Program-made: the position numbers and the translations under genes
Origin: Bacillota bacterium
Lineage (GTDB): Bacteria > Bacillota > Clostridia > Tissierellales > Peptoniphilaceae
Length of the DNA: 19,410 nt
Direction: 5' to 3'
Assembly (NCBI GenBank): GCA_023394045.1
Contig: JAEXBN010000040.1
Coordinates: forward strand, 1-19,410
In this document: in pieces, positions 1 to 7,106 of the stretch
Numbering within the stretch: the first letter of the stretch is position 1
How the letters are laid out: each line of letters begins with the position of its first letter
The notes under the pieces: model-generated
The model's input: only the letters and a program-made list of their open reading frames with translations
The model's database searches: none
Told to the model about the DNA's origin: nothing

Positions 1-17
1 CTGTTGTTGCTGAATAA
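1..17 (+). CDS. groES: Probable C-terminal end of GroES co-chaperonin (partial)
   Basis: The window opens inside a reading frame that would end Val-Val-Ala-Glu followed by TAA at 15-17. GroES proteins commonly end in a short hydrophobic stretch with an acidic residue, and groES normally lies directly upstream of groEL, 40 nt away here. Only four codons are visible, so the call rests almost entirely on gene order. The start, promoter and any CIRCE/HrcA operator lie outside the window. Confidence 0.45.
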
Positions 18-57
18 AAAAATGGAATCGAAATCATAGACGGGAAAGGAGATCATG

Positions 58-1686
58 ATGGCAAAGCAAATTAACTATAGTACTGAAGTACGCCAGAAAA
101 TGCAGGCAGGCGTGGATAAGTTGGCGAACACGGTCAAGGTGACCCTGGGGCCTAAAGGACGCAATGTGGTGCTGGAGAAAGGCTTTGGTTCACCGACGAT
201 CACGAACGATGGCGTCACCATTGCGAAAGAAATTGAGCTGGAAGATGCCTTTGAAAACATGGGCGCTCAGTTGGTGAAAGAGGTTGCCTCGAAAACAAAT
301 GATGTTGCTGGCGATGGAACGACGACAGCAACACTTTTGACGCAGGCGCTGGTGCGTGAGGGGCTGCGTAATCTTGCAGCGGGAGCCAATCCGATGATCC
401 TTCGCCGCGGGATGCAGAAGGCGACGGAAGTGGCCATTGAAAAGATTCAGGCCAACGCAAAAGAAGTGGATACGATGGAAGCCATCGCAGATGTCGGAAC
501 CATTTCGGCTGGCGATGAGGCGGTGGGAAAGATGATCGCGGAGGCCATGGAGAAGGTTGGCAAAGATGGAGTGATTACCGTTGAGGACTCCAACACGATG
601 GAGAACAGCCTTGAAGTGGTCGAAGGAATGCAGTTTGATCGCGGATATCTTTCACCCTATATGGTGACGGATACAGAAAAGATGGTGGCGGAGCTTGAAA
701 ATCCGTACATCTTGATTACAGATAAGAAGATTAGCAACATTCAGGAGATTCTTCCTCTTCTTGAGCAGATTGTGCAGTCGGGAAAGACGCTGCTGATCAT
801 TGCCGAAGATGTGGAAGGCGAAGCGTTGGCAACGCTGGTCTTGAATAAAATCCGCGGAACATTCAATGCGGTGGCGATCAAGGCGCCGGGTTATGGCGAC
901 CGCCGCAAGGAAATGCTTCAGGACATCGCCATTTTGACGGGAGGCCGCGTCATTACCGAGGAACTTGGATTAGACTTGAAGCAGGCGACCGTGGACATGC
1001 TGGGTACAGCGGCGAAGGTGAACATCGACAAGGAAAAGACCGTCATCGTCAGCGGCGCCGGGGATAAAAAGGCGTTGGAGGATCGCGTTGAACAGATTCG
1101 CAAACAGATTGAAGTCACGGACTCCGAATATGATAAAGAAAAGCTGAAAGAACGTCTGGCGAAGCTGGGCGGCGGTGTTGCGGTATTGCGTGTTGGTGCA
1201 GCGACCGAAACGGAGATGAAAGAAAAGAAGCTGCGGATTGAGGATGCTCTTTCGGCGACGCGTGCGGCGGTCGAAGAAGGAATCGTCGCTGGCGGTGGCA
1301 CTGCGATGATCGATGTGATTGGTGATGTGGCTGCCTTTGCGGAAAGCCTGGAGGGCGATGAGAAGGTTGGCGGAGAGATTGTGGTTCGCGCACTGGAAGA
1401 ACCGCTTCGCCAGATCAGTGATAACGCAGGCTTGGAGCCGTCGGTGATCGTCGACCGTGTCAAATCGAGCGAAGTGGGCACCGGTTTTGATGCGATGAAT
1501 GAAGTGTATGTGAACATGTTTGAGGCAGGGATCGTGGATCCGACGAAGGTGACCCGCTCTGCCCTTCAGAATGCGGTTTCCATCGCATCCATGTTGTTGA
1601 CCACCGAGGCGGCAGTCGCATCCATTCCTGAAAAAGAAAAGGATGTGCCGGGGATGAATGCTGGCGCGGGATACGGCGCCTATTGA
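58..1686 (+). CDS. groEL: GroEL (Hsp60) chaperonin
   Basis: Cytosolic ATP-driven chaperonin that, with GroES, encloses and refolds non-native proteins in a double heptameric ring. The 542-residue product is collinear with the family over its whole length. It begins MAKQINYS and has NDGVT (about 50-54) and the nucleotide-binding GDGTTTAT (85-92), with the glycine-rich EEGIVAGGGT near residue 410. There are two adjacent ATGs, at 55 and 58. I chose 58 because AAAGGAG (45-51) is then 6 nt away and the protein begins with the canonical MAKQ; 55 would leave only 3 nt. The C-terminus ends GMNAGAGYGAY and lacks the Gly-Gly-Met repeat tail found in most GroELs. A strong terminator follows at 1754-1798, so this is the last gene of the groESL unit. 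Confidence 0.98.
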   Translation: MAKQINYSTEVRQKMQAGVDKLANTVKVTLGPKGRNVVLEKGFGSPTITNDGVTIAKEIELEDAFENMGAQLVKEVASKTNDVAGDGTTTATLLTQALVREGLRNLAAGANPMILRRGMQKATEVAIEKIQANAKEVDTMEAIADVGTISAGDEAVGKMIAEAMEKVGKDGVITVEDSNTMENSLEVVEGMQFDRGYLSPYMVTDTEKMVAELENPYILITDKKISNIQEILPLLEQIVQSGKTLLIIAEDVEGEALATLVLNKIRGTFNAVAIKAPGYGDRRKEMLQDIAILTGGRVITEELGLDLKQATVDMLGTAAKVNIDKEKTVIVSGAGDKKALEDRVEQIRKQIEVTDSEYDKEKLKERLAKLGGGVAVLRVGAATETEMKEKKLRIEDALSATRAAVEEGIVAGGGTAMIDVIGDVAAFAESLEGDEKVGGEIVVRALEEPLRQISDNAGLEPSVIVDRVKSSEVGTGFDAMNEVYVNMFEAGIVDPTKVTRSALQNAVSIASMLLTTEAAVASIPEKEKDVPGMNAGAGYGAY

Positions 1687-1717
1687 TTTGGCTTTTGAAT
1701 TAAAATAAGAAGGTCTC

Positions 1718-1739
1718 CTCGGAGCGTGATCGCTTCGGG
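1718..1739 (+). other. Small hairpin between groEL and its terminator
   Basis: CTCGGAGCG (1718-1726) can pair with CGCTTCGGG (1731-1739) around a TGAT loop, giving nine pairs of which two are G-U. No T run follows, so it is not a terminator. It may protect the 3' end of groEL mRNA or mark an RNase processing site; that role is inference. Confidence 0.4.
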
Positions 1740-1753
1740 TGGACGGATGAATG

Positions 1754-1798
1754 GCATCGGAATTTGGCTCGTACTGCGCCAGATTCCGATGCTTTTTT
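1754..1798 (+). terminator. Rho-independent terminator of groESL
   Basis: A 15-bp stem with one G-U pair joins 1754-1768 (GCATCGGAATTTGGC) to 1778-1792 (GCCAGATTCCGATGC), with a 9-nt loop, and is followed directly by six Ts (1793-1798). This is a textbook intrinsic terminator on the plus strand. Confidence 0.93.
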
Positions 1799-2122
1799 GA
1801 TTTTCTTTCGGATGAACCTACGATTGAGGCTATTGGGGATCGGGCTCCGTGCGTTCTGCGATTAAAATCCAAGTATAATTTTTGATTTTATGGAGTGGTT
1901 ATTGAAAATCAAGAAAATTTCTACATTTTGTATAAATATGACATTTTTGTATTGAATTTTGAGAAAAAATGAAATAGCGAGATACAGAAGCTTAAAAAGT
2001 GATTTGCTATGATTGGACTAACCCATCGGAGCGATGGAATACGGAAAGACGGTGCGTCGGAGGCGGAATCGATAGGCGCATCGTGGATGCATCGAAAACC
2101 TAAAAAAGAAAGGAAAACGAAC
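1799..2122 (+). other. AT-rich gap and structured leader before the sigma-like gene
   Basis: No gene is supported here. 1860-2000 is markedly AT-rich compared with its surroundings. A weak promoter candidate is TTGAGA (1959-1964) with TACAGA (1983-1988) 18 nt downstream; the -10 matches only 3 of 6. The segment after it holds two hairpins: CCATCG/CGATGG at 2023-2037 (3-nt loop), and GCATC/GATGC at 2078-2090 extended by CGAT/ATCG (2070-2073 with 2091-2094). They do not match a riboswitch class I know. An in-frame ATG at 2009 would extend the next gene by 38 codons through these hairpins, but it lacks a ribosome binding site. Confidence 0.4.
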
Positions 2123-2719
2123 ATGACAACACTTTATCCATCAGATTCTTCAGAGCGAATTCGGGATCGAATTATTACGCTGCTGACGCGATATGCGTCC
2201 AATGTGGAGCGGCTGTCCCGGTTTAAGGATGAGGAAGAGGTTCGTGAATGGGTAGAAGCCTTTGACCCGAAAAGCTGGGAGAACACCTTATGTATCGCGG
2301 ATCCTTCTCAACACCTGGGGTCAGGGGGCGACGATGGCGCTCTGCGCGCGTCTCCAGATCGTTTTTTTGAGGAAGACGTTCATCGATCAGAGGAGGGACA
2401 ACGTGGAGAGAATCTCTTGCGGAAAGAGGGAAACGATCTGTCCTATCTGATTCATTTTGAGAGGCGGCAGCTTTTTGAAATGCTGGCGACGCAGCGCGCC
2501 GAAGTACAGCTGGTCAAATTGTTGGTTCTTACACTGCGGGACAGTGAGCTGCAGTTGATTCGGCTGCGCTATTTCCGTGGGATGTCCATCACGATGGTGT
2601 GTGGTGAAATGTTTATGTCCCGCAGCACGTTTTACCGGAAACATGATGAGATTGTGAAACATCTTTGCGAGGCTTACTGCGAGATTATCAAGCGATATCA
2701 GAATGTGGAGAGCCTCTAG
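2123..2719 (+). CDS. Sigma-70 region 4-like / ArpU-type HTH protein
   Basis: Predicted 198-residue cytosolic DNA-binding protein. The C-terminal third (about 136-185) has the pattern of sigma-70 region 4 as found in phage late-gene regulators of the ArpU/RinA/DUF1492 kind: the SELQLIRLRYFRG helix, then a helix-turn-helix (about 155-172) ending SRSTFYRKHDE. There is no region 2, so it cannot be a complete sigma factor. The N-terminal half (1-55) is charged and probably helical. The middle (about 58-105) is Gly/Asp/Glu/Arg-rich, probably disordered, and contains a T7 tract at 2360-2366. The ATG at 2123 is preceded by AAAGGA (2109-2114) at 8 nt; an upstream ATG at 2009 has no such site. Such proteins are usually phage-encoded, but no other phage gene is nearby, so it may be a domesticated regulator. 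The target is unknown. Confidence 0.7.
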   Translation: MTTLYPSDSSERIRDRIITLLTRYASNVERLSRFKDEEEVREWVEAFDPKSWENTLCIADPSQHLGSGGDDGALRASPDRFFEEDVHRSEEGQRGENLLRKEGNDLSYLIHFERRQLFEMLATQRAEVQLVKLLVLTLRDSELQLIRLRYFRGMSITMVCGEMFMSRSTFYRKHDEIVKHLCEAYCEIIKRYQNVESL

Positions 2720-2777
2720 TCGGACGAGCTGCCCATGCGCAGGATGCAAAATTGAGAATCAGACGGTGTCGGTTATC

Positions 2778-2806
2778 TTTCCAATTTGATTTTTCCCTGT
2801 TATTCT
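2778..2806 (+). promoter_or_regulatory. Weak candidate promoter for the response regulator operon
   Basis: TTTCCA (2778-2783) and TATTCT (2801-2806) are separated by 17 nt, each matching 4 of 6 consensus bases. They sit in the only short gap before the operon starting at 2832. Predicted from pattern alone; read-through from the upstream gene is also possible because no terminator is seen after 2719. Confidence 0.3.
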
Positions 2807-2831
2807 AATAAAAAAGCGCTTGGAGGAATAC

Positions 2832-3530
2832 ATGGAACTTCTGTTGATACATGAAGAAGAGATCTGGCGAAATGAACTAGCGCAAACTTTTGAATATGAG
2901 GGAATTCATGTCCACGCGGCGGATCGCCTTGAGGCCGCTCAACGCAGTCTGCGTGATCGGACCTTTGATTTTTGTCTGATCAGCAGCGGATTTGGTGATG
3001 GGGATGTGTTGGATTTCCACGCGTTTTTGGATGTGGTGGGCGGGGTTCCCGCGATGGTTTTATCCGCGCATCCCACGCCGAAGCAGACGGTTCTGTTTTT
3101 AGAGTATGGCTATGAGGATGTTTTGACCTTTCCATGCGACCTGATGGAATTGCGCGCGAGGATTCGATCAATCATGAAACGACCTCGGAACGATCGCCAA
3201 TCGCGCAGATGGTCGGAGCTGAATTTCGATTCCTTTTCCATTGACCTGATTCATCGAAAGGCAATGGCAGGGGAGCAGTCCGTGGTCTTCAGTTGTAAAG
3301 AATTTTCCCTTTTGCTTCTGCTGATTCGCGATCACAAACGAGTGTGGAGTCGCGAAGAAATCTGCAACGAGTTATGGCCGGAGGATCATCTTCGCACGGT
3401 GGATGTGTATATTCGAAGAATACGGGATAAGTTTCGTCTGATTCAGCAAGAAGATCTGATTCAAACGAAGTGGGGGGAAGGATATTTTTTCCGTCTGCCG
3501 CCTCGGAGAGATGAGAGGGATCGTTCATGA
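2832..3530 (+). CDS. Atypical OmpR-family response regulator lacking phosphoacceptor Asp
   Basis: A 232-residue protein with the two-domain layout of OmpR/PhoB regulators: a receiver-like domain (1-117) and a winged-helix DNA-binding domain (about 127-222, with FSCKEFSLLLLL, the recognition helix region TVDVYIRRIRDKF and the wing KWGEGYFF). The receiver is degenerate. Where the family has Asp in the strand-3 motif, this protein has Ser51 (FDFCLISSG). The switch Lys of the TKPF motif is Phe100 (LTFPCD). The acidic pocket reads IHEEE (6-10), and the Ser of strand 4 is kept (VLSA, 76-79). It therefore probably does not accept phosphate in the normal way and may act constitutively or bind a ligand. 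No histidine kinase is adjacent. The ATG at 2832 follows GGAGG (2822-2826); a TTG at 2820 overlaps that site and is rejected. The stop overlaps the next start (ATGA), so the genes are translationally coupled. Confidence 0.87.
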   Translation: MELLLIHEEEIWRNELAQTFEYEGIHVHAADRLEAAQRSLRDRTFDFCLISSGFGDGDVLDFHAFLDVVGGVPAMVLSAHPTPKQTVLFLEYGYEDVLTFPCDLMELRARIRSIMKRPRNDRQSRRWSELNFDSFSIDLIHRKAMAGEQSVVFSCKEFSLLLLLIRDHKRVWSREEICNELWPEDHLRTVDVYIRRIRDKFRLIQQEDLIQTKWGEGYFFRLPPRRDERDRS

Positions 3531-4315
3531 GCATCCGTCTGGACAAGTGGCTTTCCAATCAAGGGATCGGTTCGCGGAATGAAGTCAATGCGATGATTCG
3601 CGCCGGCAGGGTTCGGGTGAACGGAGTCATGGCGACGTTGCCGAAGATGAAAATTGATTTGCAGGATCGCGTGACATTCGATCAGGATGAGATTCCTTAT
3701 GTGCGCTACCGCTATTTTATGCTGAATAAACCGGAGGGCATCATTTCCGCAACGAAAGATCGTCATGAGACGGTGATGGATCGGATACGCCCGGAGGATC
3801 AAGCGGGTCATCGGCTTTTTCCTGTGGGCCGATTGGATCGGGACACGACGGGTTTGCTGTTGATTAGCGATGACGGAAGACTGGCTCACGCCCTGCTTTC
3901 TCCGGCGCATCACGTCGAGAAAGAGTATCGTGTGCTCTTGGATCGCCCGATTGAGTCATGGATGATTGAACGGTTTCGGGAAGGGCTGAGGATTCCGCCG
4001 GATTCGGAAGACACGCTTCCGGCGACGCTGGAAGCACTGCCGGATCATTGCGGGCGGGTGATTATTGTGGAAGGACGATATCATCAGGTGAAGCGCATGT
4101 TTGAAGCCGTCGGGCGAAAAGTGCTGAAATTAGAACGCCGTCGCATGGGACCTCTGACCCTTGATAAAAACCTTGAACTCGGGGCATATCGAGCTTTAAC
4201 GGAAGAGGAGATCTCGTCGCTCTTTGATGCGGCGGGGCTGAATCGAGAAGAAAAATCGGCGTTTGATCTTGACCAGGGAGCACGAACCGGTCTTAGAAAT
4301 GGAAAGCAGGAATGA
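3527..4315 (+). CDS. RsuA-type rRNA pseudouridine synthase
   Basis: Predicted to isomerise a uridine in rRNA to pseudouridine, most likely U516 (E. coli numbering) of 16S rRNA by family resemblance. The 262 residues contain an N-terminal S4 RNA-binding domain (about 2-48, RLDKWLSNQGIGSRNE) and the catalytic domain with VGRLDRDTTGLLL. Asp104 is the expected catalytic residue. EGRYHQVKRMF (near 185) is the C-terminal family motif. RsuA/RluB/RluE/RluF members share these motifs, so the exact target base is not certain. The C-terminal tail after about residue 230 is charged and beyond the family core. It overlaps the response regulator by 4 nt at its start and the phosphoesterase by 4 nt at its end, implying one coupled operon. 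Confidence 0.9.
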   Translation: MSIRLDKWLSNQGIGSRNEVNAMIRAGRVRVNGVMATLPKMKIDLQDRVTFDQDEIPYVRYRYFMLNKPEGIISATKDRHETVMDRIRPEDQAGHRLFPVGRLDRDTTGLLLISDDGRLAHALLSPAHHVEKEYRVLLDRPIESWMIERFREGLRIPPDSEDTLPATLEALPDHCGRVIIVEGRYHQVKRMFEAVGRKVLKLERRRMGPLTLDKNLELGAYRALTEEEISSLFDAAGLNREEKSAFDLDQGARTGLRNGKQE

Positions 4316-4869
4316 ATTATTACATAGCGGATTGCCATTTCGGCGATGAACAGGTCATTGCCTTCAGCCACCGTCCATTTGAGACGGTGCAGGAAATGGA
4401 TGCCGCCATGATGGAACGCTGGAATCGGATTGTGAGACCCGGTGACGATGTTTATGTGGTGGGGGATCTTGTTTACCGCAGCGAAGATCCGGAGCGGTAT
4501 TTATCTTCGCTCAATGGCCGGCTGCACCTGATTCTGGGGAACCATGACCAATATCTTCTGAAAGAAACGGCCTTGCATCATTATTTTGCAGAGATTAAAA
4601 CGTATGACGTGATTTATGACCATGCGCATCGGATTGCCCTTTTTCACTATCCGATGATGGAATGGGATGGATACTATTACGGAACTTGGCACATTTATGG
4701 GCACATTCACAATCATCCTTCGCCGACTCAGGAACGGATGAAAGCTCTTCCCAAAGCCTTGAATTGCGGGGCGGATATCGTGGGCTTCCGTCCCAGGACA
4801 TTTGATGAACTGGTGGCCATCAATAAGCGGGATTGCTTCCGCTCCTGCCGCCCGGCAGGATCCGTGTAA
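4312..4869 (+). CDS. Calcineurin-like metallophosphoesterase
   Basis: A 185-residue single-domain phosphoesterase of the COG4186 kind. The metal-binding motifs appear in order: DCH (Asp7, His9), GDLV (Asp52), GNHD (Asn77, His78, Asp79), FHYP (His112), and GHIH (130-133). All dinuclear metal ligands expected for the superfamily are therefore present and the enzyme should be active. The substrate cannot be told from sequence; nucleotides, phosphoproteins and RNA ends are all possible in this family. No signal peptide is visible, so it is likely cytosolic. Its ATG overlaps the stop of the pseudouridine synthase, placing it third in a coupled operon. It converges on the helicase gene with only about 23 nt between the stop codons and no clear terminator there. 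Confidence 0.88.
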   Translation: MNYYIADCHFGDEQVIAFSHRPFETVQEMDAAMMERWNRIVRPGDDVYVVGDLVYRSEDPERYLSSLNGRLHLILGNHDQYLLKETALHHYFAEIKTYDVIYDHAHRIALFHYPMMEWDGYYYGTWHIYGHIHNHPSPTQERMKALPKALNCGADIVGFRPRTFDELVAINKRDCFRSCRPAGSV

Positions 4870-4892
4870 GGACATGAAAGGGGCAGAATCCG

Positions 4893-6767
4893 TTACTTTT
4901 TGGGACGTTTCATGCGTTCCGGAATCAATTCATCAATGAACTGAGAGCGGGAAAAAGATTCTTGATTGATTCCTGTACGTCCCAAGAGACGCAGCTTGGT
5001 TCGCGCTCTGGTCATGCCCACATAGAACAGGCGACGTTCTTCTTCCAGCATTTCCGGATGCCCCTCTTTTTCCATTTCCAGAGATAGCGTGCTGGGGAAT
5101 TCGCCTTGAATTAAGTCGATCATCCAGACGGTATCATATTCCAGCCCTTTTGCCCCATGAATCGTGGAAAGGGAAAGGGGAGCTTGTTGTGCGCGCGCCA
5201 GCGAGATCACTTTTTCTAAATGATTCAGGCGTGCTTCCAGCTGCGGAAGTTGGCGAAGGGGTTCCGCTAAATAGGAGAGCCACTCAAGAATGCGCTGATC
5301 GGTTCGTACTGAATGGGCATGGCGCCGGGCATGTTCTCGGAGATAGTCTCCGTATCCGATATGATATTGTAAAAGATCGATCGCCCGGGAGGGCGATGCG
5401 TTTCGGAGTTGAGTAAAATCGTGTTCCAAGTGAGCAATACGATCCTGATAAAAGAAATTTTGCGCATGTTCACAGTGCGCCAGCCGTTCCCAGACGCTCA
5501 GACGGGGATCGCCGCTGATCACCTGTTCCATAAATTCGCGTTTGAGATATTGATTGAGTTTGTAGTATACGCGGGCGAAAGCCTCATGATCCGTTGGATC
5601 AAGCGCCAGCTGAAAGAAATCGAGAAGATCGAGCACCACGGGATGATGAAAGAAGCGTGCGGTCTCCGTTTCGCTGTGAAATGCGATATGGTGCTGATCC
5701 AAAAGCTCCGCCAGCGGCAAGACGGAAATATTGTTGCGAAACAGGATGGCCACCGTCCCGCGTTCGAGATCGGAAGGAAGCTCTTTCAGAATACGATCCA
5801 TTTCTTTTTTCAGCGATGGGGTCAAAATCACCTGCGTCTTTTCCAGACTTTGTGTTGAAGTGGTCGGGATTTTCTCGTAGCGAGCCTGATTCTTTCGAAT
5901 CAGATGCGCCGATAGCGCCACAATATTTTTTGTGGAGCGATAATTATCCTGCATAAATAAGACCGGTGCGCCGGGAAACATCTTTTGAAAGGCCAAGAGG
6001 TAGGCGGGATCCGCTCCCCGGAAGCTATAGATGGATTGATCGTCATCTGCCACAAAAAACAGGTTGTGTTCGGGGGCAGTCAACAGGTGGATAATGCGAA
6101 GCTGGATCAATGAGGTATCTTGCGCCTCATCCACCTGGTAGTAGGAAAACCGCTGCTGCATGGCAGTGCGCAGCGGTTTGTTCTGATCCAAAAGTTGTAA
6201 GGTTTTCAAAAGCATATCATCAAAATCAATCAATCGATGATTGGACTTAAATTGTTCATAAGCGCGCTGCAATTCCAGAAAATGGGGAAATCGGGCATGG
6301 GTTTTGTGCTGATAGGTTTCGTAATTCACCAAAGCATTTTTTAGGTAGCCATCGATACGGAAAAAGTCTTCAAGATCTTCGTCTGAAAGTACGCGTTGGA
6401 ATAGCTGGCGTGCGAAGGTTCGAACGATTTGATATCGGTTGTATTCCTTCGATCCTTCAAGGACGTGGAGAGTTTCCCCGCGACTTTTTGCGGCGCTCAA
6501 GAGAATTTGATAGCAGAACGCATGGATCGTGGAAAAGGTGACTCCGGTTGAGTCTCCATATTCCTGTTTGAACCGCATTTTCATGTCATTCGCTTGTCTG
6601 CGGGAAAAGGTGATGGAGGCAATTTTCGAGGGCGAGACGCCTCTTTGGATCAGCATATGAAGCCGCGCGAGGAGCACCGTCGTTTTTCCGGCTCCGGGGA
6701 CGGCTAAAACGAGACACGGTCCTTGAAAATGGTTGATTGCTTCCTGCTGTTTTTCGGTAAATTGCAT
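4893..6767 (-). CDS. UvrD/Rep-family ATP-dependent DNA helicase (short form)
   Basis: Superfamily 1A 3'-5' DNA helicase, 624 residues. Motifs in order: Walker A AVPGAGKTT (22-30, Lys28), Ia ITFSRRQAND, Ib TIHAFCY, II VDEAQD (212-217), III VADDDQSIYSFRG (239-251), IV NYRS (about 275-278), V STIHGAKGLEYD (from about 534) and VI RRLFYVGMTRART (about 578-590). All catalytic motifs are intact. It is about 100 residues shorter than typical PcrA and lacks the long C-terminal tail that carries the RNA-polymerase-binding Tudor domain of PcrA/UvrD, so it is likely a paralogue and not PcrA itself. On the minus strand AAGGAGG (complement of 6773-6779) precedes ATG at 6767; a GTG at 6773 lies inside that site and was rejected. 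It is the only minus-strand gene in the window. Confidence 0.92.
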   Translation of the reverse strand: MQFTEKQQEAINHFQGPCLVLAVPGAGKTTVLLARLHMLIQRGVSPSKIASITFSRRQANDMKMRFKQEYGDSTGVTFSTIHAFCYQILLSAAKSRGETLHVLEGSKEYNRYQIVRTFARQLFQRVLSDEDLEDFFRIDGYLKNALVNYETYQHKTHARFPHFLELQRAYEQFKSNHRLIDFDDMLLKTLQLLDQNKPLRTAMQQRFSYYQVDEAQDTSLIQLRIIHLLTAPEHNLFFVADDDQSIYSFRGADPAYLLAFQKMFPGAPVLFMQDNYRSTKNIVALSAHLIRKNQARYEKIPTTSTQSLEKTQVILTPSLKKEMDRILKELPSDLERGTVAILFRNNISVLPLAELLDQHHIAFHSETETARFFHHPVVLDLLDFFQLALDPTDHEAFARVYYKLNQYLKREFMEQVISGDPRLSVWERLAHCEHAQNFFYQDRIAHLEHDFTQLRNASPSRAIDLLQYHIGYGDYLREHARRHAHSVRTDQRILEWLSYLAEPLRQLPQLEARLNHLEKVISLARAQQAPLSLSTIHGAKGLEYDTVWMIDLIQGEFPSTLSLEMEKEGHPEMLEEERRLFYVGMTRARTKLRLLGRTGINQESFSRSQFIDELIPERMKRPKK

Positions 6768-6895
6768 AGGCACCTCCTTTTTGATTGTAACGGATTCTCA
6801 TCGCCCTGTGGATTTTCCTCGTCAGATGAAACGGATTCCGATACAATGAGATCATTGGAATGCGTGAAAAGCGAAACGGATACGAAATGGAGTGG

Positions 6896-6925
6896 TTGCG
6901 TCTGTTGAGTGCTGTGTGATATAAT
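6896..6925 (+). promoter_or_regulatory. Promoter of tRNA-Leu
   Basis: A perfect TATAAT (6920-6925), preceded by TG one base upstream (extended -10, 6917-6918), lies 11 nt before the tRNA. TTGCGT (6896-6901) lies 18 nt upstream as a partial -35. The perfect extended -10 fits strong stable-RNA transcription. Confidence 0.8.
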
Positions 6926-6936
6926 TCCACGGTCGG

Positions 6937-7019
6937 GCTGGTGTGTCGGAATGGCAGACGAGGCAGACTCAAAATCTGTTGCTAGCAATAGCGTGTGGGT
7001 TCAAGTCCCACCACCAGCA
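6937..7019 (+). tRNA. tRNA-Leu (anticodon CAA)
   Basis: An 83-nt class II tRNA. The acceptor stem GCTGGTG (6937-6943) pairs perfectly with CACCAGC (7012-7018), with discriminator A at 7019. The D stem is TCG/CGA. The anticodon stem (6963-6967 with 6975-6979) encloses CTCAAAA, giving anticodon CAA (6970-6972), which reads UUG leucine codons. The long variable arm has the stem GCTA/TAGC (6981-6984 with 6989-6992), as expected for Leu. The T arm is GTGGG-TTCAAGT-CCCAC (6995-7011). The 3' CCA is not encoded and must be added by the CCA-adding enzyme. Confidence 0.96.
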
Positions 7020-7024
7020 TTGTT

Positions 7025-7049
7025 GCCACGCGTTTGCGTGGCTTTTTTT
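7025..7049 (+). terminator. Rho-independent terminator of tRNA-Leu
   Basis: GCCACGC (7025-7031) pairs perfectly with GCGTGGC (7036-7042) around a GTTT loop and is followed by seven Ts (7043-7049). It begins only five bases after the tRNA and makes the tRNA a single-gene transcription unit. Confidence 0.95.
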
Positions 7050-7106
7050 GTGATTTGATGACGTAATCCATGTTGGATTCGCAGAAAATGGAAACGAGGG
7101 GGAGTC

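Noticed and set aside
970..1872. Long open frame on the minus strand opposite groEL
   Set aside because: It runs antisense through groEL and its terminator, has no family resemblance, and is explained by the codon bias of groEL. Similar shadows opposite the helicase, polA and the ribosomal genes were also dropped.
2009..2122. Upstream ATG extending the sigma-like protein by 38 residues
   Set aside because: No ribosome binding site precedes it, and the extension covers two RNA hairpins; the ATG at 2123 has a good site.
4870..4892. Bidirectional terminator between the convergent phosphoesterase and helicase genes
   Set aside because: Only about 23 nt lie between the stop codons, and no stem followed by a T run is visible on either strand.
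6784..6812. Minus-strand promoter TCCACA/TACAAT for the helicase
   Set aside because: The predicted transcription start would fall inside the ribosome binding site, so it is unlikely to drive normal translation.
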